Positions 26,976 through 36,470 of a stretch of 64,000 nt of DNA are shown in pieces; positions within the stretch are counted from its first letter, which is position 1; each line of letters starts with the position of its first letter. A program made the translations under genes and the position numbers. Under the pieces are notes generated by a model. The model worked only from the letters and a program-made list of their open reading frames with translations. It did not search any database and was not told the origin of the DNA. Source of the stretch: Acinetobacter lwoffii (GTDB lineage: Bacteria; Pseudomonadota; Gammaproteobacteria; Pseudomonadales; Moraxellaceae); the NCBI RefSeq assembly GCF_019048525.1, contig NZ_CP077369.1, positions 1,984,001-2,048,000 on the forward strand. The letters are read 5' to 3'.

Positions 26976-28182
26976 GGACGATTTGCTCCTCATTGACCCA
27001 GAAATGCACCAGTACGCCAAAAATGCTGAGGACAATGGATAGCATCCACACCGCATTATAATTGCCACTCAAATCATGGTTAACTCCACCGAGCCAGCCA
27101 CCAAAAAATGAGCCAACCTGATGGGTAAAGAACACGATGCCACTGAGCATGGTCAGATATTTCACCCCGAACATATTCGCCACAATGCCATTGGTCAGCG
27201 GAACGGTCGATAACCAGAGTAACCCCATAATGACACCAAAGCTATAGACTGTCCATGTGCTGAGAGGCAGCATGAGAAAGGCAATAATCGCAATTCCACG
27301 CAATGCATATAATCCCATCAGTAGATGCGGTTTGAAGTATTTGCCACCCAGCCAGCCGGCCGTATAGGTGCCTACCACATTAAACAGACCCACTAAGGCT
27401 AAGAAGATCGTACCGGTTGTGGCATTAAACCCATGATCAATCAGATAGCCAGGCAGGTGAATGCCAATAAAAACTACCTGAAAACCACAAACAAAAAAGC
27501 CCATAGCCAGAAACCAGAAGGGTTTATGATTTTTCACCACCACCAGAATCTGTTTAAAATTGAGTGAGACTTTATTGGGGGTAGCGGCCGCGTTGGGATG
27601 AACATACATCGGTGCTTTCAGCATCCAGGCCAATGGCACAATCAATGCAATTAAAATGGCACTGACCACCAGCGCCGCTGACCAGCCGACATTCTGTAAT
27701 AGCAACAGGGTTGAAGGCAGCATGATAAACTGACCAAAAGATCCGGCCGCACTAGCAATTCCCATCGCCAAACTGCGCTTTTCTGGTGGGGCAGCACGTC
27801 CAACTGCAGACAATAACACCGGAAATGACGTAGCTGACAGGGCGAGACCCAGAATCAGGCCGACACTCAGATTAAGCAATAATCCGGTCGAGCTAACTGC
27901 CATCAAGAGTAGACCAATTGCATATAAGGCTCCGCCTACAGCTACCACAATCTTGCTGCCATATTTATCGGCAAATGCCCCGGTAATCGGCTGAACTGCA
28001 CCCCAGATCAGGTTTTGCATGGCAATAGCCAGGCTAAAAACATTATGACCCCAACCGAATTCTTCGCTCATCGGTACCAGATACAGGCCAAAGGCATGAC
28101 GTACACCCAGTGACAGTGCCAAAATGATGGCGGAGCCAATCAGCATAAAAATAAGAGCTTTGGAAAATTGACTGTCAGCCAT
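26968..28182 (-). CDS. MFS transporter (12 membrane segments)
   Basis: 404 residues in a regular 12-helix pattern. It has the inter-helix 2-3 motif GAFADKYGSKIVVAVGG and a similar loop AGWLGGKYFKPHLLMG between helices 8 and 9. It resembles the oxalate/monocarboxylate-type MFS branch by its start (ALSLGVRHAFGLYLVPMSEEFGW). Substrate unknown; the dioxygenase downstream may act on it. An IS5-type element sits 100 bases upstream of the start and may have changed its promoter. Confidence 0.85.
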   Translation of the reverse strand: MADSQFSKALIFMLIGSAIILALSLGVRHAFGLYLVPMSEEFGWGHNVFSLAIAMQNLIWGAVQPITGAFADKYGSKIVVAVGGALYAIGLLLMAVSSTGLLLNLSVGLILGLALSATSFPVLLSAVGRAAPPEKRSLAMGIASAAGSFGQFIMLPSTLLLLQNVGWSAALVVSAILIALIVPLAWMLKAPMYVHPNAAATPNKVSLNFKQILVVVKNHKPFWFLAMGFFVCGFQVVFIGIHLPGYLIDHGFNATTGTIFLALVGLFNVVGTYTAGWLGGKYFKPHLLMGLYALRGIAIIAFLMLPLSTWTVYSFGVIMGLLWLSTVPLTNGIVANMFGVKYLTMLSGIVFFTHQVGSFFGGWLGGVNHDLSGNYNAVWMLSIVLSIFGVLVHFWVNEEQIVHD

Positions 28183-28282
28183 ACGTCATTCATGCCTATA
28201 AATTTGATATGTATAGTATTCGATTCAAGCAATAGAGGCGATTAAATAAATATTGATCAAAAGATAAATTTTTTTTATTAAT

Positions 28283-29165
28283 AGATCTCTTGCGAAAGTC
28301 GTTATTGCAAGTTCATCCGGTTTACCAGTGCAGCGATTAAGTTAATGCGTAAACCGAATCTTTTCCGTCTATTTCGATAGCGTTCACTTAGTATTCTAAA
28401 TCTTTTCAATTGACTGTTAATATGTTCGATTACAACTCGTATTTTTCCAATCATTTTATTGTAATTTTTCTCAGCATCAAATAAGGGTAAATTCTTCTTT
28501 TTCTTTATTGGCATCAATAATTTAAAGCCATCTTGCTCTAACCCATAGTACCCTAAATCGGTCATAACATAGTCACAATGTTTGAATTTCTTAACTGTTT
28601 TTCTTGCCAATTTAATATCATGCTGACTGCCAGACGATATATCTACTCCTATGATTTGTTTGCTCTTCGGATGATAGATCACTTGGGCTTTTAACGTATG
28701 TTTCTTCTTTTTACCACTGTAGAACTTACTCTGATTTTTTTTTCGGGCGTTCTATTAAACATTCTGTCGCATCAATAATTACCCAGTTAAATTGTTCGTC
28801 TGCTGTGGTAATGCTTCGTTTTGGCAGGGTAAAACGTCTTGATTTCATTAATGCATCTTCAACCTTTTTAATAGTTCGATTCACATTACTTTCAGCGATA
28901 TGGTAATTTGCCGCCAATTCCAATTGGGTGTTGTAGCTCCGTAAGTAATTGATTGTTAATAATAATTGATCCTCTATAGCTAAAGTATGAGGACGCCCTA
29001 ATTTCTTTTTAAGTGATTCTGCTTCTTTTAAAACTTCGACCATTTCACTAAAAACTGCTCGAGGTACACCAACCAAGCGCTGGAATTCAGAATCTGAAAA
29101 ACGATTTAATTTCTGATATTTCATGAAATCTATATTGAGGCAGTTTTTACTTTCGCAAGAGGTCT
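28283..29165 (-). mobile_element. IS5-family-like insertion sequence
   Basis: About 883 bp with inverted ends AGA(T/C)CTCTTGCGAAAGT at 28283-28299 and 29149-29165. Flanking AAT occurs on both sides (28280-28282, 29166-29168) and is a possible 3-bp duplication. It lies between the MFS gene start and the ompW terminator and splits no gene. Confidence 0.82.
28302..29124 (-). CDS. IS5-family transposase in two frames
   Basis: An N-terminal frame (28726-29124, MKYQKLNRFSDSEFQRL to RPKKKSE) and a C-terminal frame (28302-28682, extending back to the same point). The join lies at a run of nine A residues (28735-28743, minus strand). With eight A the protein would read on as RPKKNQSKFYSGKKKKHTLK. The copy therefore has either one extra base or uses +1 slippage. 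DDE residues: Asp in WVIIDATEC, Asp in YVMTDLGYYG, Glu in IRVVIEHINSQLK. Activity uncertain. Confidence 0.82.
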
Positions 29166-29175
29166 AATATATTAA

Positions 29176-29207
29176 GCCTAAAAAAACGGCCGAAGCCGTT
29201 TTAATTA
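29176..29207 (-). terminator. terminator of ompW-like gene
   Basis: AAAACGGCCGAAGCCGTTTT hairpin with A/T flanks, 18 bases past the stop on the minus strand. Confidence 0.8.
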
Positions 29208-29224
29208 AAAATCGGATATTGAGC

Positions 29225-30301
29225 TTAGAAACGCATACCGATCCCGGCATAGGCCAGAATCGGATTGACTTCAATATCGGCTTTAGAGCGAATCAGTTCA
29301 CCTAAATTTGCATCTGTCACCGTAATTGTCGTGTCATTTTTTAGATGTGCATAAGATACTGAACCGACTGCAAACCAAGTGTCATTAAAGTCATAGCTAA
29401 AGCCGACCGTGGCCACAGGCGCGAAAGCATCGGATGCTTCAAGCTTTACTTTTGGATCGGCTTCACTTAGCTTGCCTTCAAGGGAAGCACCAGCATTGCC
29501 TTGTTTAATATTGGCAATCATATGTCCTGCAGCAATCAGGTCCTGCTCGGTACGTGAGTTAATTTCCAGTTCATTGAAATAGGCATACATCACACCTAAG
29601 CCGACATAAGGCCGGAATTTATTCACTCCGGTTTTACCAAAGTGATACTGGAATTCAAAGGCAGGTGTCCAGGCGCGGGCAGAGGCAGCCGGACCATAGG
29701 CTTCCAGATCAGTAATCTCGATATCTTTCTTCAGTATAATATCGATAGGAAGTTCAATATTGCCCAGAGTAGGGGTTGCTGTTCCCGAGAACGGTGCATA
29801 GATTTTACCTTTACCTTGCAGATCAACCTTGGGTGGAATGCCGGCTTTCATTTCAAAAGAAATATTATCGGTAAAATAGTAATTGGTCATAATGCCTAAA
29901 GTGGTGACATCATCCGCTGTCAGACCGGTACCTGGATTATCCCATTCAGACAGACCATTGATTTGAGTGGTTCCACTGATATTCGCTGGTAATGTACCTC
30001 CAGTGAAGAAACCAATCCCTTCTAATAATCCTTTCACTGTTATCTGATCGACAGAAGGATCAAGATTATTGACGACCGTATCAACATTGATAGCGCCGTT
30101 TCTATAACTTTTACCGTTTTCGACAGCAGTATTCACTTTAAATGGTTGGGCCTTGCCTTGCGGCATCACATGCAATGCACCGACTGATACCGAAAAGCGC
30201 TTAAAGCCATCTCCATCTTGCAAGCTAAAATAAGGGGAATCTGCATGTGCGACCATAGGTAAAGTGGCTAGGCCTGCCATACATGCCAGCAATGTTTTCA
30301 T
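29225..30301 (-). CDS. OmpW-family outer-membrane beta-barrel protein, long form
   Basis: 358 residues with a signal peptide (MKTLLACMAGLATLPMVAHA, cleaved before DSPYF) and a C-terminal Phe (AYAGIGMRF), as expected for barrel insertion. OmpW features include LGIMTNYYFTDNISFEMKAGIPP, RPYVGLGVMYAYF and SYDFNDTWFAVGSVSYAHL. Typical OmpW has about 200-220 residues. Here extra segments occupy roughly residues 55-130 and 225-290 and should be extracellular loops. OmpW proteins pass small hydrophobic compounds; the substrate is unknown. Confidence 0.85.
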   Translation of the reverse strand: MKTLLACMAGLATLPMVAHADSPYFSLQDGDGFKRFSVSVGALHVMPQGKAQPFKVNTAVENGKSYRNGAINVDTVVNNLDPSVDQITVKGLLEGIGFFTGGTLPANISGTTQINGLSEWDNPGTGLTADDVTTLGIMTNYYFTDNISFEMKAGIPPKVDLQGKGKIYAPFSGTATPTLGNIELPIDIILKKDIEITDLEAYGPAASARAWTPAFEFQYHFGKTGVNKFRPYVGLGVMYAYFNELEINSRTEQDLIAAGHMIANIKQGNAGASLEGKLSEADPKVKLEASDAFAPVATVGFSYDFNDTWFAVGSVSYAHLKNDTTITVTDANLGELIRSKADIEVNPILAYAGIGMRF

Positions 30302-30751
30302 TGATTTGGAACTCCATGTCCAGTTTGTTTATTCGTTTTTCTAGTTCATTAATTATGTGAATTACATTAAAAAATTCAGTTATAGAACAACAGGTCAAAA
30401 GTTAATCGATGGTTGATATTGGTAAATTCTATATATTTTTTGTTTATATCTCTTGAATTTTAAGAAATGTATAGCGTGTAAATATAATTACTTTTACCTT
30501 AATAGCTTAAGTATAAAAGTGAAGGAAATTTGCTCTTGATAGCATTAAAATTTCAATCCTATGAATTTTTATCGTAGAAGATATAGAGGAGAGTTTAGGT
30601 AAATTTTAGGCTGCATTGATTCAAGCATTTATCATCATGGGATGATTTTTTATTTTTCCAAAACAAGAGCATATGAATTTATCCAAGATCCTGCTACCCA
30701 GTCGACTGAGTTTTTTTGTACAATAGCTGCATATATTATTGAGTGAATCAC
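30302..30751. other. AT-rich intergenic region
   Basis: 450 bases between the divergent ompW-like gene and the small gene at 30752. It should hold both promoters. No RNA gene, long repeat or convincing open frame is seen. Confidence 0.5.
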
Positions 30752-30931
30752 ATGAGCACCCAAACTCCTCCCAAAAAAAAGCCCCTGGTTAATTTACCTT
30801 TCCCGATCAAGCAAGCAGAGCAAAATGCTGCAGAAGAAGTTCTGGAAGATTTAAGACCAAGACCACAGCGTTATGCTGACCGTACCTGGATGCCACCACG
30901 TGGTACGCGCCGTTCAATGGGCAAGCGCTAA
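30752..30931 (+). CDS. small basic proline-rich protein
   Basis: 59 residues (MSTQTPPKKKPLVNLPFPIK to RRSMGKR). Its many Lys, Arg and Pro residues and lack of any membrane segment suggest a disordered nucleic-acid- or ribosome-associated protein. No family recognised. Start ATG 30752; an in-frame GTG nine bases earlier is possible. A hairpin terminator follows directly, which supports a real transcript. Confidence 0.6.
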   Translation: MSTQTPPKKKPLVNLPFPIKQAEQNAAEEVLEDLRPRPQRYADRTWMPPRGTRRSMGKR

Positions 30932-30943
30932 TTGATCAGACTC

Positions 30944-30974
30944 AAAAAGCTATGATAAATCATGGCTTTTTTTG
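30944..30974 (+). terminator. terminator after the small basic protein
   Basis: AAAAAGCTATGATAAATCATGGCTTTTTTTG, an imperfect 8-bp stem with T-run, 12 bases past the stop. Confidence 0.8.
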
Positions 30975-31167
30975 TGGAAATTTTTAGGGAGTTGATGAGT
31001 AATATTTGATTCATCTTTCGCGCAAAGAGAAAATGGTGCTCTAATTTATCCAAATCTCTTTCAATTTTATTCTTAATAAAGCAAACGAAATATTTAAGCT
31101 CTCTAAATGCCGACCAAAATAAAATCCACACCTGGTTGATTTCATATTCGACATTTTAGCCGCCCAG

Positions 31168-31201
31168 AAAAAAAAGCCAATTCAAACATTGGCTTTTTTT
31201 G
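31168..31201 (-). terminator. terminator of the macrodomain-like gene
   Basis: AAAAAAGCCAATTCAAACATTGGCTTTTTTT, a 7-bp stem with A- and T-runs; works on either strand. Confidence 0.88.
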
Positions 31202-31219
31202 AAAGATATTTTGATAGCA

Positions 31220-32008
31220 CTAACGAATGCTTTTACGCGCTTTATTTTCCGGCTTCGGTGGCGCGATTTCTCTCTCGCCTTGCCAGACATCGATAAAATC
31301 TTTCTCGTTAATATTATAAAGTTCCAGTAGCGCTAAAATCACGCCTCCAAACAGCATGGCACCTTCTGAATGGCTTTGAAAATCGACCAGCTTGGTATTC
31401 AGATTATGCAGGATATCTTCAATTTCAAAGACACGTTCCCGTCCATTGCTGTCGGTCGGATAGATCTGGGTATTTAAAATAATTCTTGCCAGGCTTTTTT
31501 CATTTTCGCTCAAAGGCAGTTCTTCAATCAACTCATCGCTGGCCGGAGTTAAAATCACGGAATCGCGGAATATGGTATGTAAGAAATTTGCGCTTAATTT
31601 TGGCAGCGGCTTTTCGACAAAAGGACGGAAAGATTGCGGGAAAATGACATTGCGTGAGATGCCTTTAAACATCGGTGCAATTTCCTCGACCTTATAACCT
31701 GCGATCCCACAACCCAAGGAAGTAATAAAATATTTATTTTTAGGATGATTTTTGGTGTAAATCTTAAAGTCATCAATATAGTGCTGGATTTGTGAGAGCG
31801 GCATTTGTTGCAAATGCTCGTTCATGGTGGGAATGGCATAGCTCTGACCCGCCCAGCCACGACCCACGCCCATGACTGCACCAAAATGCTCAAGTGCCGT
31901 TCTGGCTGCTCCACCACCGTGTTGTCCAGCCAAGTTGCTGCCAAAAACAAAAACCGTATTTTCCGGAAGGGATTTAACAATACTTTCATCGTGATAGTGG
32001 TAAGTCAT
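31220..32008 (-). CDS. macrodomain-like protein with C-terminal extension
   Basis: 262 residues from MTYHYHDESIVKSLPENTVF. Residues 18-130 resemble the phage/bacterial macrodomain-like family: VFVFGSNLAGQHGGGAA (Gly-rich ligand loop), GRGWAGQSYAIPT and YFITSLGCGIAGY. Macrodomains bind ADP-ribose and related ligands. Residues 150-262 form a helical extension I do not recognise. I chose ATG 32008 because similarity starts there; the longer frame (to 32110) adds sequence of low quality. Single gene with its own terminator. A role in ADP-ribose or NAD metabolism is inference only. Confidence 0.7.
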   Translation of the reverse strand: MTYHYHDESIVKSLPENTVFVFGSNLAGQHGGGAARTALEHFGAVMGVGRGWAGQSYAIPTMNEHLQQMPLSQIQHYIDDFKIYTKNHPKNKYFITSLGCGIAGYKVEEIAPMFKGISRNVIFPQSFRPFVEKPLPKLSANFLHTIFRDSVILTPASDELIEELPLSENEKSLARIILNTQIYPTDSNGRERVFEIEDILHNLNTKLVDFQSHSEGAMLFGGVILALLELYNINEKDFIDVWQGEREIAPPKPENKARKSIR

Positions 32009-32370
32009 AATTGTCGATTCTAGGCCATCCTGATCTTCATGTTGCCCGTGAAATGAAAAGGGGTCAAGGCAAAATTGTGCCGGACTAGCCAAACAGATAG
32101 AGTATTTCACCCATAAGCCAAAACAGGATACCGAGTACGCCCAAATAAAGCTGCTGGCTGAAAATGATTAGTTTGTTCTGTATTTATTCCCTTTGTAACT
32201 GTATATTTTATTGATGATTTTTCAAACTAGAGAATGAGTCAAGCGCTAACAAATAATGAATACTAATATTGTTTTATTTTACCAAACAGAAACCTAAGCA
32301 GGGATTGAGTAATTCCAATTTACCCTCATAATAAATCAAATCTATATCCGCAGCGAAGTCAGCGAAAGCT
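32009..32370. other. intergenic region between the macrodomain-like gene and uvrB
   Basis: Holds the divergent promoters. On the minus strand TTGACC (32069-32064) sits in an 18-base block identical to that of the tRNA promoter at 5909-5926, but the -10 that would follow is poor. No SOS-type operator or RNA gene is evident. Confidence 0.45.
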
Positions 32371-34392
32371 ATGAGTGATAAAAAACCCTTTGAATTAGTG
32401 ACCAGTTATCAACCAGCAGGCGATCAGCCACAGGCCATTGAAAAACTTGTCAAAGGCATTGAACAGGGTTTTCATGATCAGCTTTTACTGGGGGTTACTG
32501 GGTCTGGTAAAACCTATACTATGGCCAATGTCATTGCACAGACACAGCGTCCGACCATTGTCATGGCACATAACAAAACTTTGGCTGCGCAGCTCTACGG
32601 CGAATTTAAAGCATTTTTCCCCAATAATGCCGTCGAATATTTTGTCAGTTATTATGATTATTATCAGCCGGAAGCCTATGTGCCATCTTCAGATACTTTT
32701 ATCGAGAAAGATGCTGCAATTAATGACCATATTGACCAGATGCGCCTTTCTGCAACCCGTTCATTATTAGAACGTCGTGATACGATTATTGTCGCGTCGG
32801 TGTCTGCCATTTATGGTTTGGGTGATCCAAATGCCTATATGAGCATGTTGCTGCATGTGGTGGAAGGCGATCGCATTGGCCGTGATGATATTATTCGCCG
32901 TCTGGTCGAGATGCAGTATTCACGTAACGAACTGGAATTCCTGCGCGGTACTTATCGTATTCGTGGTGAAATTATTGATATTTTTCCGGCTGAATCCGAT
33001 CAGGATGCGATCCGGATTGAACTGTTTGATGATGAAGTTGACTCTATCCGCTGGTTTGATCCCCTGACAGGGAAAATGGTTCGTAAAGTACCTCGTGTGA
33101 CCATTTATCCTAAAAGCCACTATGTTACGCCGAAAGACAATTTATCCCGTGCGATTGAAACCATCCGAGACGAACTTAAAGAGCGACTGGTGTTCTTCCG
33201 TGAAAATGACAAACTGCTGGAAGCCCAGCGTATCGAGCAGCGCACACGCTATGATCTGGAAATGATGCAGCAATTGGGTTATACCAACGGCATTGAAAAC
33301 TATTCTCGGCATTTGTCGGGCCGTTCTGCGGGTGAAGCGCCGCCGACCTTGTTCGATTATATTCCGGATGATGCCTTGCTGATTATTGATGAGTCGCATG
33401 TGACGGTGCCGCAGATTGGTGCCATGTATAAAGGTGACCGTTCGCGTAAGGAAAATCTGGTGAATTACGGATTCCGTTTGCCGAGCGCGCTGGATAACCG
33501 TCCAATGAAATTTGAGGAATGGGAACGTATTGTGCCGACGACTGTTTATGTCAGCGCAACGCCCGCACGTTATGAGCTGGAAAAATCCCAGCAGATTGTC
33601 GAACAGGTGGTACGTCCGACTGGTCTGATCGATCCGGAAATTGAAATTCGTCCAGTTTTGACGCAGGTCGATGATGTGCTTTCCGAAATTAATTTGCGTA
33701 AAGATATTAATGAGCGGGTACTGGTCACAACCTTGACCAAGCGCATGGCCGAAGATTTAACTTCTTATTTGAAAGAATACGGGATTAAGGTCGCTTATTT
33801 ACACTCCGATATCGATACCGTCGAGCGGGTCAAAATCATTCATGAACTGCGTACCGGGGTGCATGATGTACTGGTCGGGATTAACCTGCTGCGTGAAGGG
33901 CTGGATATGCCGGAAGTGTCACTGGTTGCCATTCTGGATGCAGATAAAGAGGGATTTCTGCGTTCTGAGCGCTCTCTCATTCAGACCATTGGCCGCGCTG
34001 CGCGTAACCTGAAAGGTAAGGCGATTTTGTATGCTGATCGCATTACTGATTCGATGCAGAAAGCCATTGAGGAGACGGATCGTCGTCGTGCCAAGCAGAT
34101 TCAGTTTAATGAAGAACATGGCATTACGCCGCGCAGTGCAGTGCGTCAGGTGATCAAGGAAATTGATACTGGTGAAGTATTGGATGATGATTCAATTGAA
34201 TTGAAAGTCTCGGATCAGGCACGTGCGATCAGTGCCGATGAGCGGCATATCATGGCAGATCCGAAAATGTTTGCGAAACACATTAACAAGCTTGAAAAGG
34301 AAATGCTGAAAGCGTCAAAAGAGCTTCAGTTTGAGCAGGCTGCGCGTATGCGTGATGAAATTGTGCGTTTAAAAGCCCAGATGTTTGATTGA
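32371..34392 (+). CDS. uvrB: excinuclease ABC subunit B
   Basis: 673 residues. Damage-verifying subunit of UvrABC nucleotide-excision repair. Walker A is [15 protein letters not shown] (residues 40-54), the beta-hairpin [21 protein letters not shown] (91-111), the DEAD-like box [13 protein letters not shown] and motif [11 protein letters not shown]. The C-terminal UVR motif ([19 protein letters not shown] to VRLKAQM) binds UvrC. Full length. Confidence 0.97.
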   Translation: MSDKKPFELVTSYQPAGDQPQAIEKLVKGIEQGFHDQLLLGVTGSGKTYTMANVIAQTQRPTIVMAHNKTLAAQLYGEFKAFFPNNAVEYFVSYYDYYQPEAYVPSSDTFIEKDAAINDHIDQMRLSATRSLLERRDTIIVASVSAIYGLGDPNAYMSMLLHVVEGDRIGRDDIIRRLVEMQYSRNELEFLRGTYRIRGEIIDIFPAESDQDAIRIELFDDEVDSIRWFDPLTGKMVRKVPRVTIYPKSHYVTPKDNLSRAIETIRDELKERLVFFRENDKLLEAQRIEQRTRYDLEMMQQLGYTNGIENYSRHLSGRSAGEAPPTLFDYIPDDALLIIDESHVTVPQIGAMYKGDRSRKENLVNYGFRLPSALDNRPMKFEEWERIVPTTVYVSATPARYELEKSQQIVEQVVRPTGLIDPEIEIRPVLTQVDDVLSEINLRKDINERVLVTTLTKRMAEDLTSYLKEYGIKVAYLHSDIDTVERVKIIHELRTGVHDVLVGINLLREGLDMPEVSLVAILDADKEGFLRSERSLIQTIGRAARNLKGKAILYADRITDSMQKAIEETDRRRAKQIQFNEEHGITPRSAVRQVIKEIDTGEVLDDDSIELKVSDQARAISADERHIMADPKMFAKHINKLEKEMLKASKELQFEQAARMRDEIVRLKAQMFD

Positions 34393-34536
34393 TTTTTGTT
34401 GCATTAAATCTTATTTAAATGACGTAAAATCAATCACAAACCAAACATAATGTAACAAATTTAGGAATTGGATAAAGCTATTGTATGAACAGAAATTTTT
34501 AAATAAATATTTTGTGAACATGCAATAGGTATCTTT

Positions 34537-35124
34537 ATGACAACTCAAAAATTTTCACGTACTGGATTAAAGCTGGCAAAAATTGCGGTGGGTAGTGCGG
34601 TTCTTCTTGGTTTGGGCGCCGCTACCATGGCTTATGCGAAAGACGAGCCATTACCGACCATTGAGAAAGTTGAGCTGGACCGTTATCTGGGAACATGGTA
34701 CGAAGTAGCACGCAAACCTTTGTATTTTCAAAACAAGTGTGATCGCGATGTCACAGCGACCTATACTTTAAATGAAAATGGCAATATCGTGGTGGATAAC
34801 CGCTGCATTAAAAAAGATGGTGGACAAACCCAGTCATTGGGCGAGGCATTTGTGCAAAATCCACCGCAGAATACCAAGTTAAAAGTCAGTTTCTTACCAG
34901 ACTTTATTCGTTGGATTCCGGTCGCTCGTGGCGATTATTGGGTCTTAAAACTGGATGAAAATTATCAAACTGTTCTGGTCGGTGAGCCAAAACGTAAATA
35001 TATGTGGATACTCTCACGTGATCCGCAATTGGATAAAAATGTGGTGAATGAATATTTACAATATGCACAGTCGGTGGGCTATGACCTGAGTGATGTAATT
35101 CATACCAAACAAACTCAAAGATAA
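34537..35124 (+). CDS. blc: lipocalin family protein (Blc-like)
   Basis: 195 residues: N-terminal export signal (residues 1-37, ending TMAYA) and a lipocalin barrel with the GxW signature in RYLGTWYEVARKP and the MWILSRDP segment near the end. Blc proteins bind lipids at the envelope. E. coli Blc is an outer-membrane lipoprotein, but here no Cys stands at the cleavage site, so a soluble periplasmic protein is more likely. Own terminator downstream. Confidence 0.9.
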   Translation: MTTQKFSRTGLKLAKIAVGSAVLLGLGAATMAYAKDEPLPTIEKVELDRYLGTWYEVARKPLYFQNKCDRDVTATYTLNENGNIVVDNRCIKKDGGQTQSLGEAFVQNPPQNTKLKVSFLPDFIRWIPVARGDYWVLKLDENYQTVLVGEPKRKYMWILSRDPQLDKNVVNEYLQYAQSVGYDLSDVIHTKQTQR

Positions 35125-35141
35125 AAATATCGTCTTAATGG

Positions 35142-35170
35142 AAACCATGCTATGGCATGGTTTTTTATTT
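35142..35170 (+). terminator. terminator after blc
   Basis: AACCATGCTATGGCATGGTTTTTTATTTT, a 7-bp stem and T-run. Confidence 0.88.
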
Positions 35171-35286
35171 TATGTGTCAAAAGACAATCTAAAATCGAGA
35201 GATAGCTACATTTTAAATGGATGAAGCATCAAGCTTTCTATTGTACTAATCGTTATAATGCCGGCGAATGAAATTAGAGTTTAACT

Positions 35287-36219
35287 ATGTATAAAGGCAT
35301 CGCGTTATCTGTCTTGGCCTCTGTGGTTTTTGGAGTGCTGTATGTATTTACGCCTTTTTTACAGCCTTTAGATAGTGAACAGACCTTTGCATGGCGCATG
35401 CTGGCGACCTTACCATTCCTCACAGCCTTCATGTGGTGGTCGGGTGATCTGAAACATATCAGCAGTATTTTTAAGCGGGTATTACGACAGCCTTCATTTT
35501 TGATCTGGTTGCTGATTAGTTCGCTGTTATGTACTACACAATTGTGGTTGTTTTTATGGGGCCCTATCAATGGGCGTGGCCTCGAAGTCTCACTCGGTTA
35601 TTTTCTCCTGCCTCTGGTGATGGTGCTGGTCGGCTGTGTGCTTTATAAAGAAAAATTATCATCCTTCCAGATGGTTGCTGTTGCTCTGGCAATGTTGGGG
35701 GTAGGACATGAAATCTGGCGGATCGGTTCAATCGCATGGGAAACGGTCTATGTCGCTTTAGCTTATCCACTTTATTTCTTTATGCGGCGTAAATTCGCGA
35801 CCGATCATCTTGGTGGATTCTGGTGGGATCTATTTCTGATTTTGCCTGTGGCATTTTATTTGGGCTTTATTTACAGTGATTCCATGCCGCTCATGTTGAA
35901 TCATTCTCACTTGATCTTGGCAGTTCTTGGATTAGGCTTTTTAAGTGCGCTCGGTTTAGGTAGCTATATTTTGGCTAGCCGATATTTACCTTTTGTCATC
36001 TTTGGGCTGTTGAGTTATCTGGAGCCGGTACTGCTCGCTTTTGCCTCGATGGCACTGGGTGAGCGTGTGGAATCAGGTGAATGGCTGACCTATATTCCAA
36101 TCTGGCTAGCTGTTTTACTGCTGGTTGTGGAAGGAATATTGCATTTGCTGAAGCAGCGTAAACAGCAATTAGCCCTTAAGAAAAATCTGGAAAACTATCA
36201 GGACCGGCTCAACTCTTAA
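35287..36219 (+). CDS. rarD: RarD-type EamA/DMT transporter
   Basis: 310 residues with about ten membrane segments in two EamA repeats. RarD features: KGIALSVLASVVFGVLYVFTP at the start and FGLLSYLEPVLLAFASMALGE in helix 9-10. Members are exporters of poorly known substrates. The C-terminus is a basic cytosolic tail. Single gene. Confidence 0.85.
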   Translation: MYKGIALSVLASVVFGVLYVFTPFLQPLDSEQTFAWRMLATLPFLTAFMWWSGDLKHISSIFKRVLRQPSFLIWLLISSLLCTTQLWLFLWGPINGRGLEVSLGYFLLPLVMVLVGCVLYKEKLSSFQMVAVALAMLGVGHEIWRIGSIAWETVYVALAYPLYFFMRRKFATDHLGGFWWDLFLILPVAFYLGFIYSDSMPLMLNHSHLILAVLGLGFLSALGLGSYILASRYLPFVIFGLLSYLEPVLLAFASMALGERVESGEWLTYIPIWLAVLLLVVEGILHLLKQRKQQLALKKNLENYQDRLNS

Positions 36220-36470
36220 AATTAAAAAGAGATTGAATGAATAAACAACATTTAACAAATTTGTGCCAGGTACTGAAAAATAGTGGTCTTTAGCATTTTC
36301 GAATGCAAAATCATTCAGCTAATTACAACTATTTTTGAAATTTATAGTGAATATACGTTAAAAACTACCCGTCTCAACGAGCTTTTGATTCAAACTTGCG
36401 GCCAATTCCATTACAATTGTCGGGTTTAGAAATTTATGCTTAGATTTACAATTAATTAGAGGACGTATCT

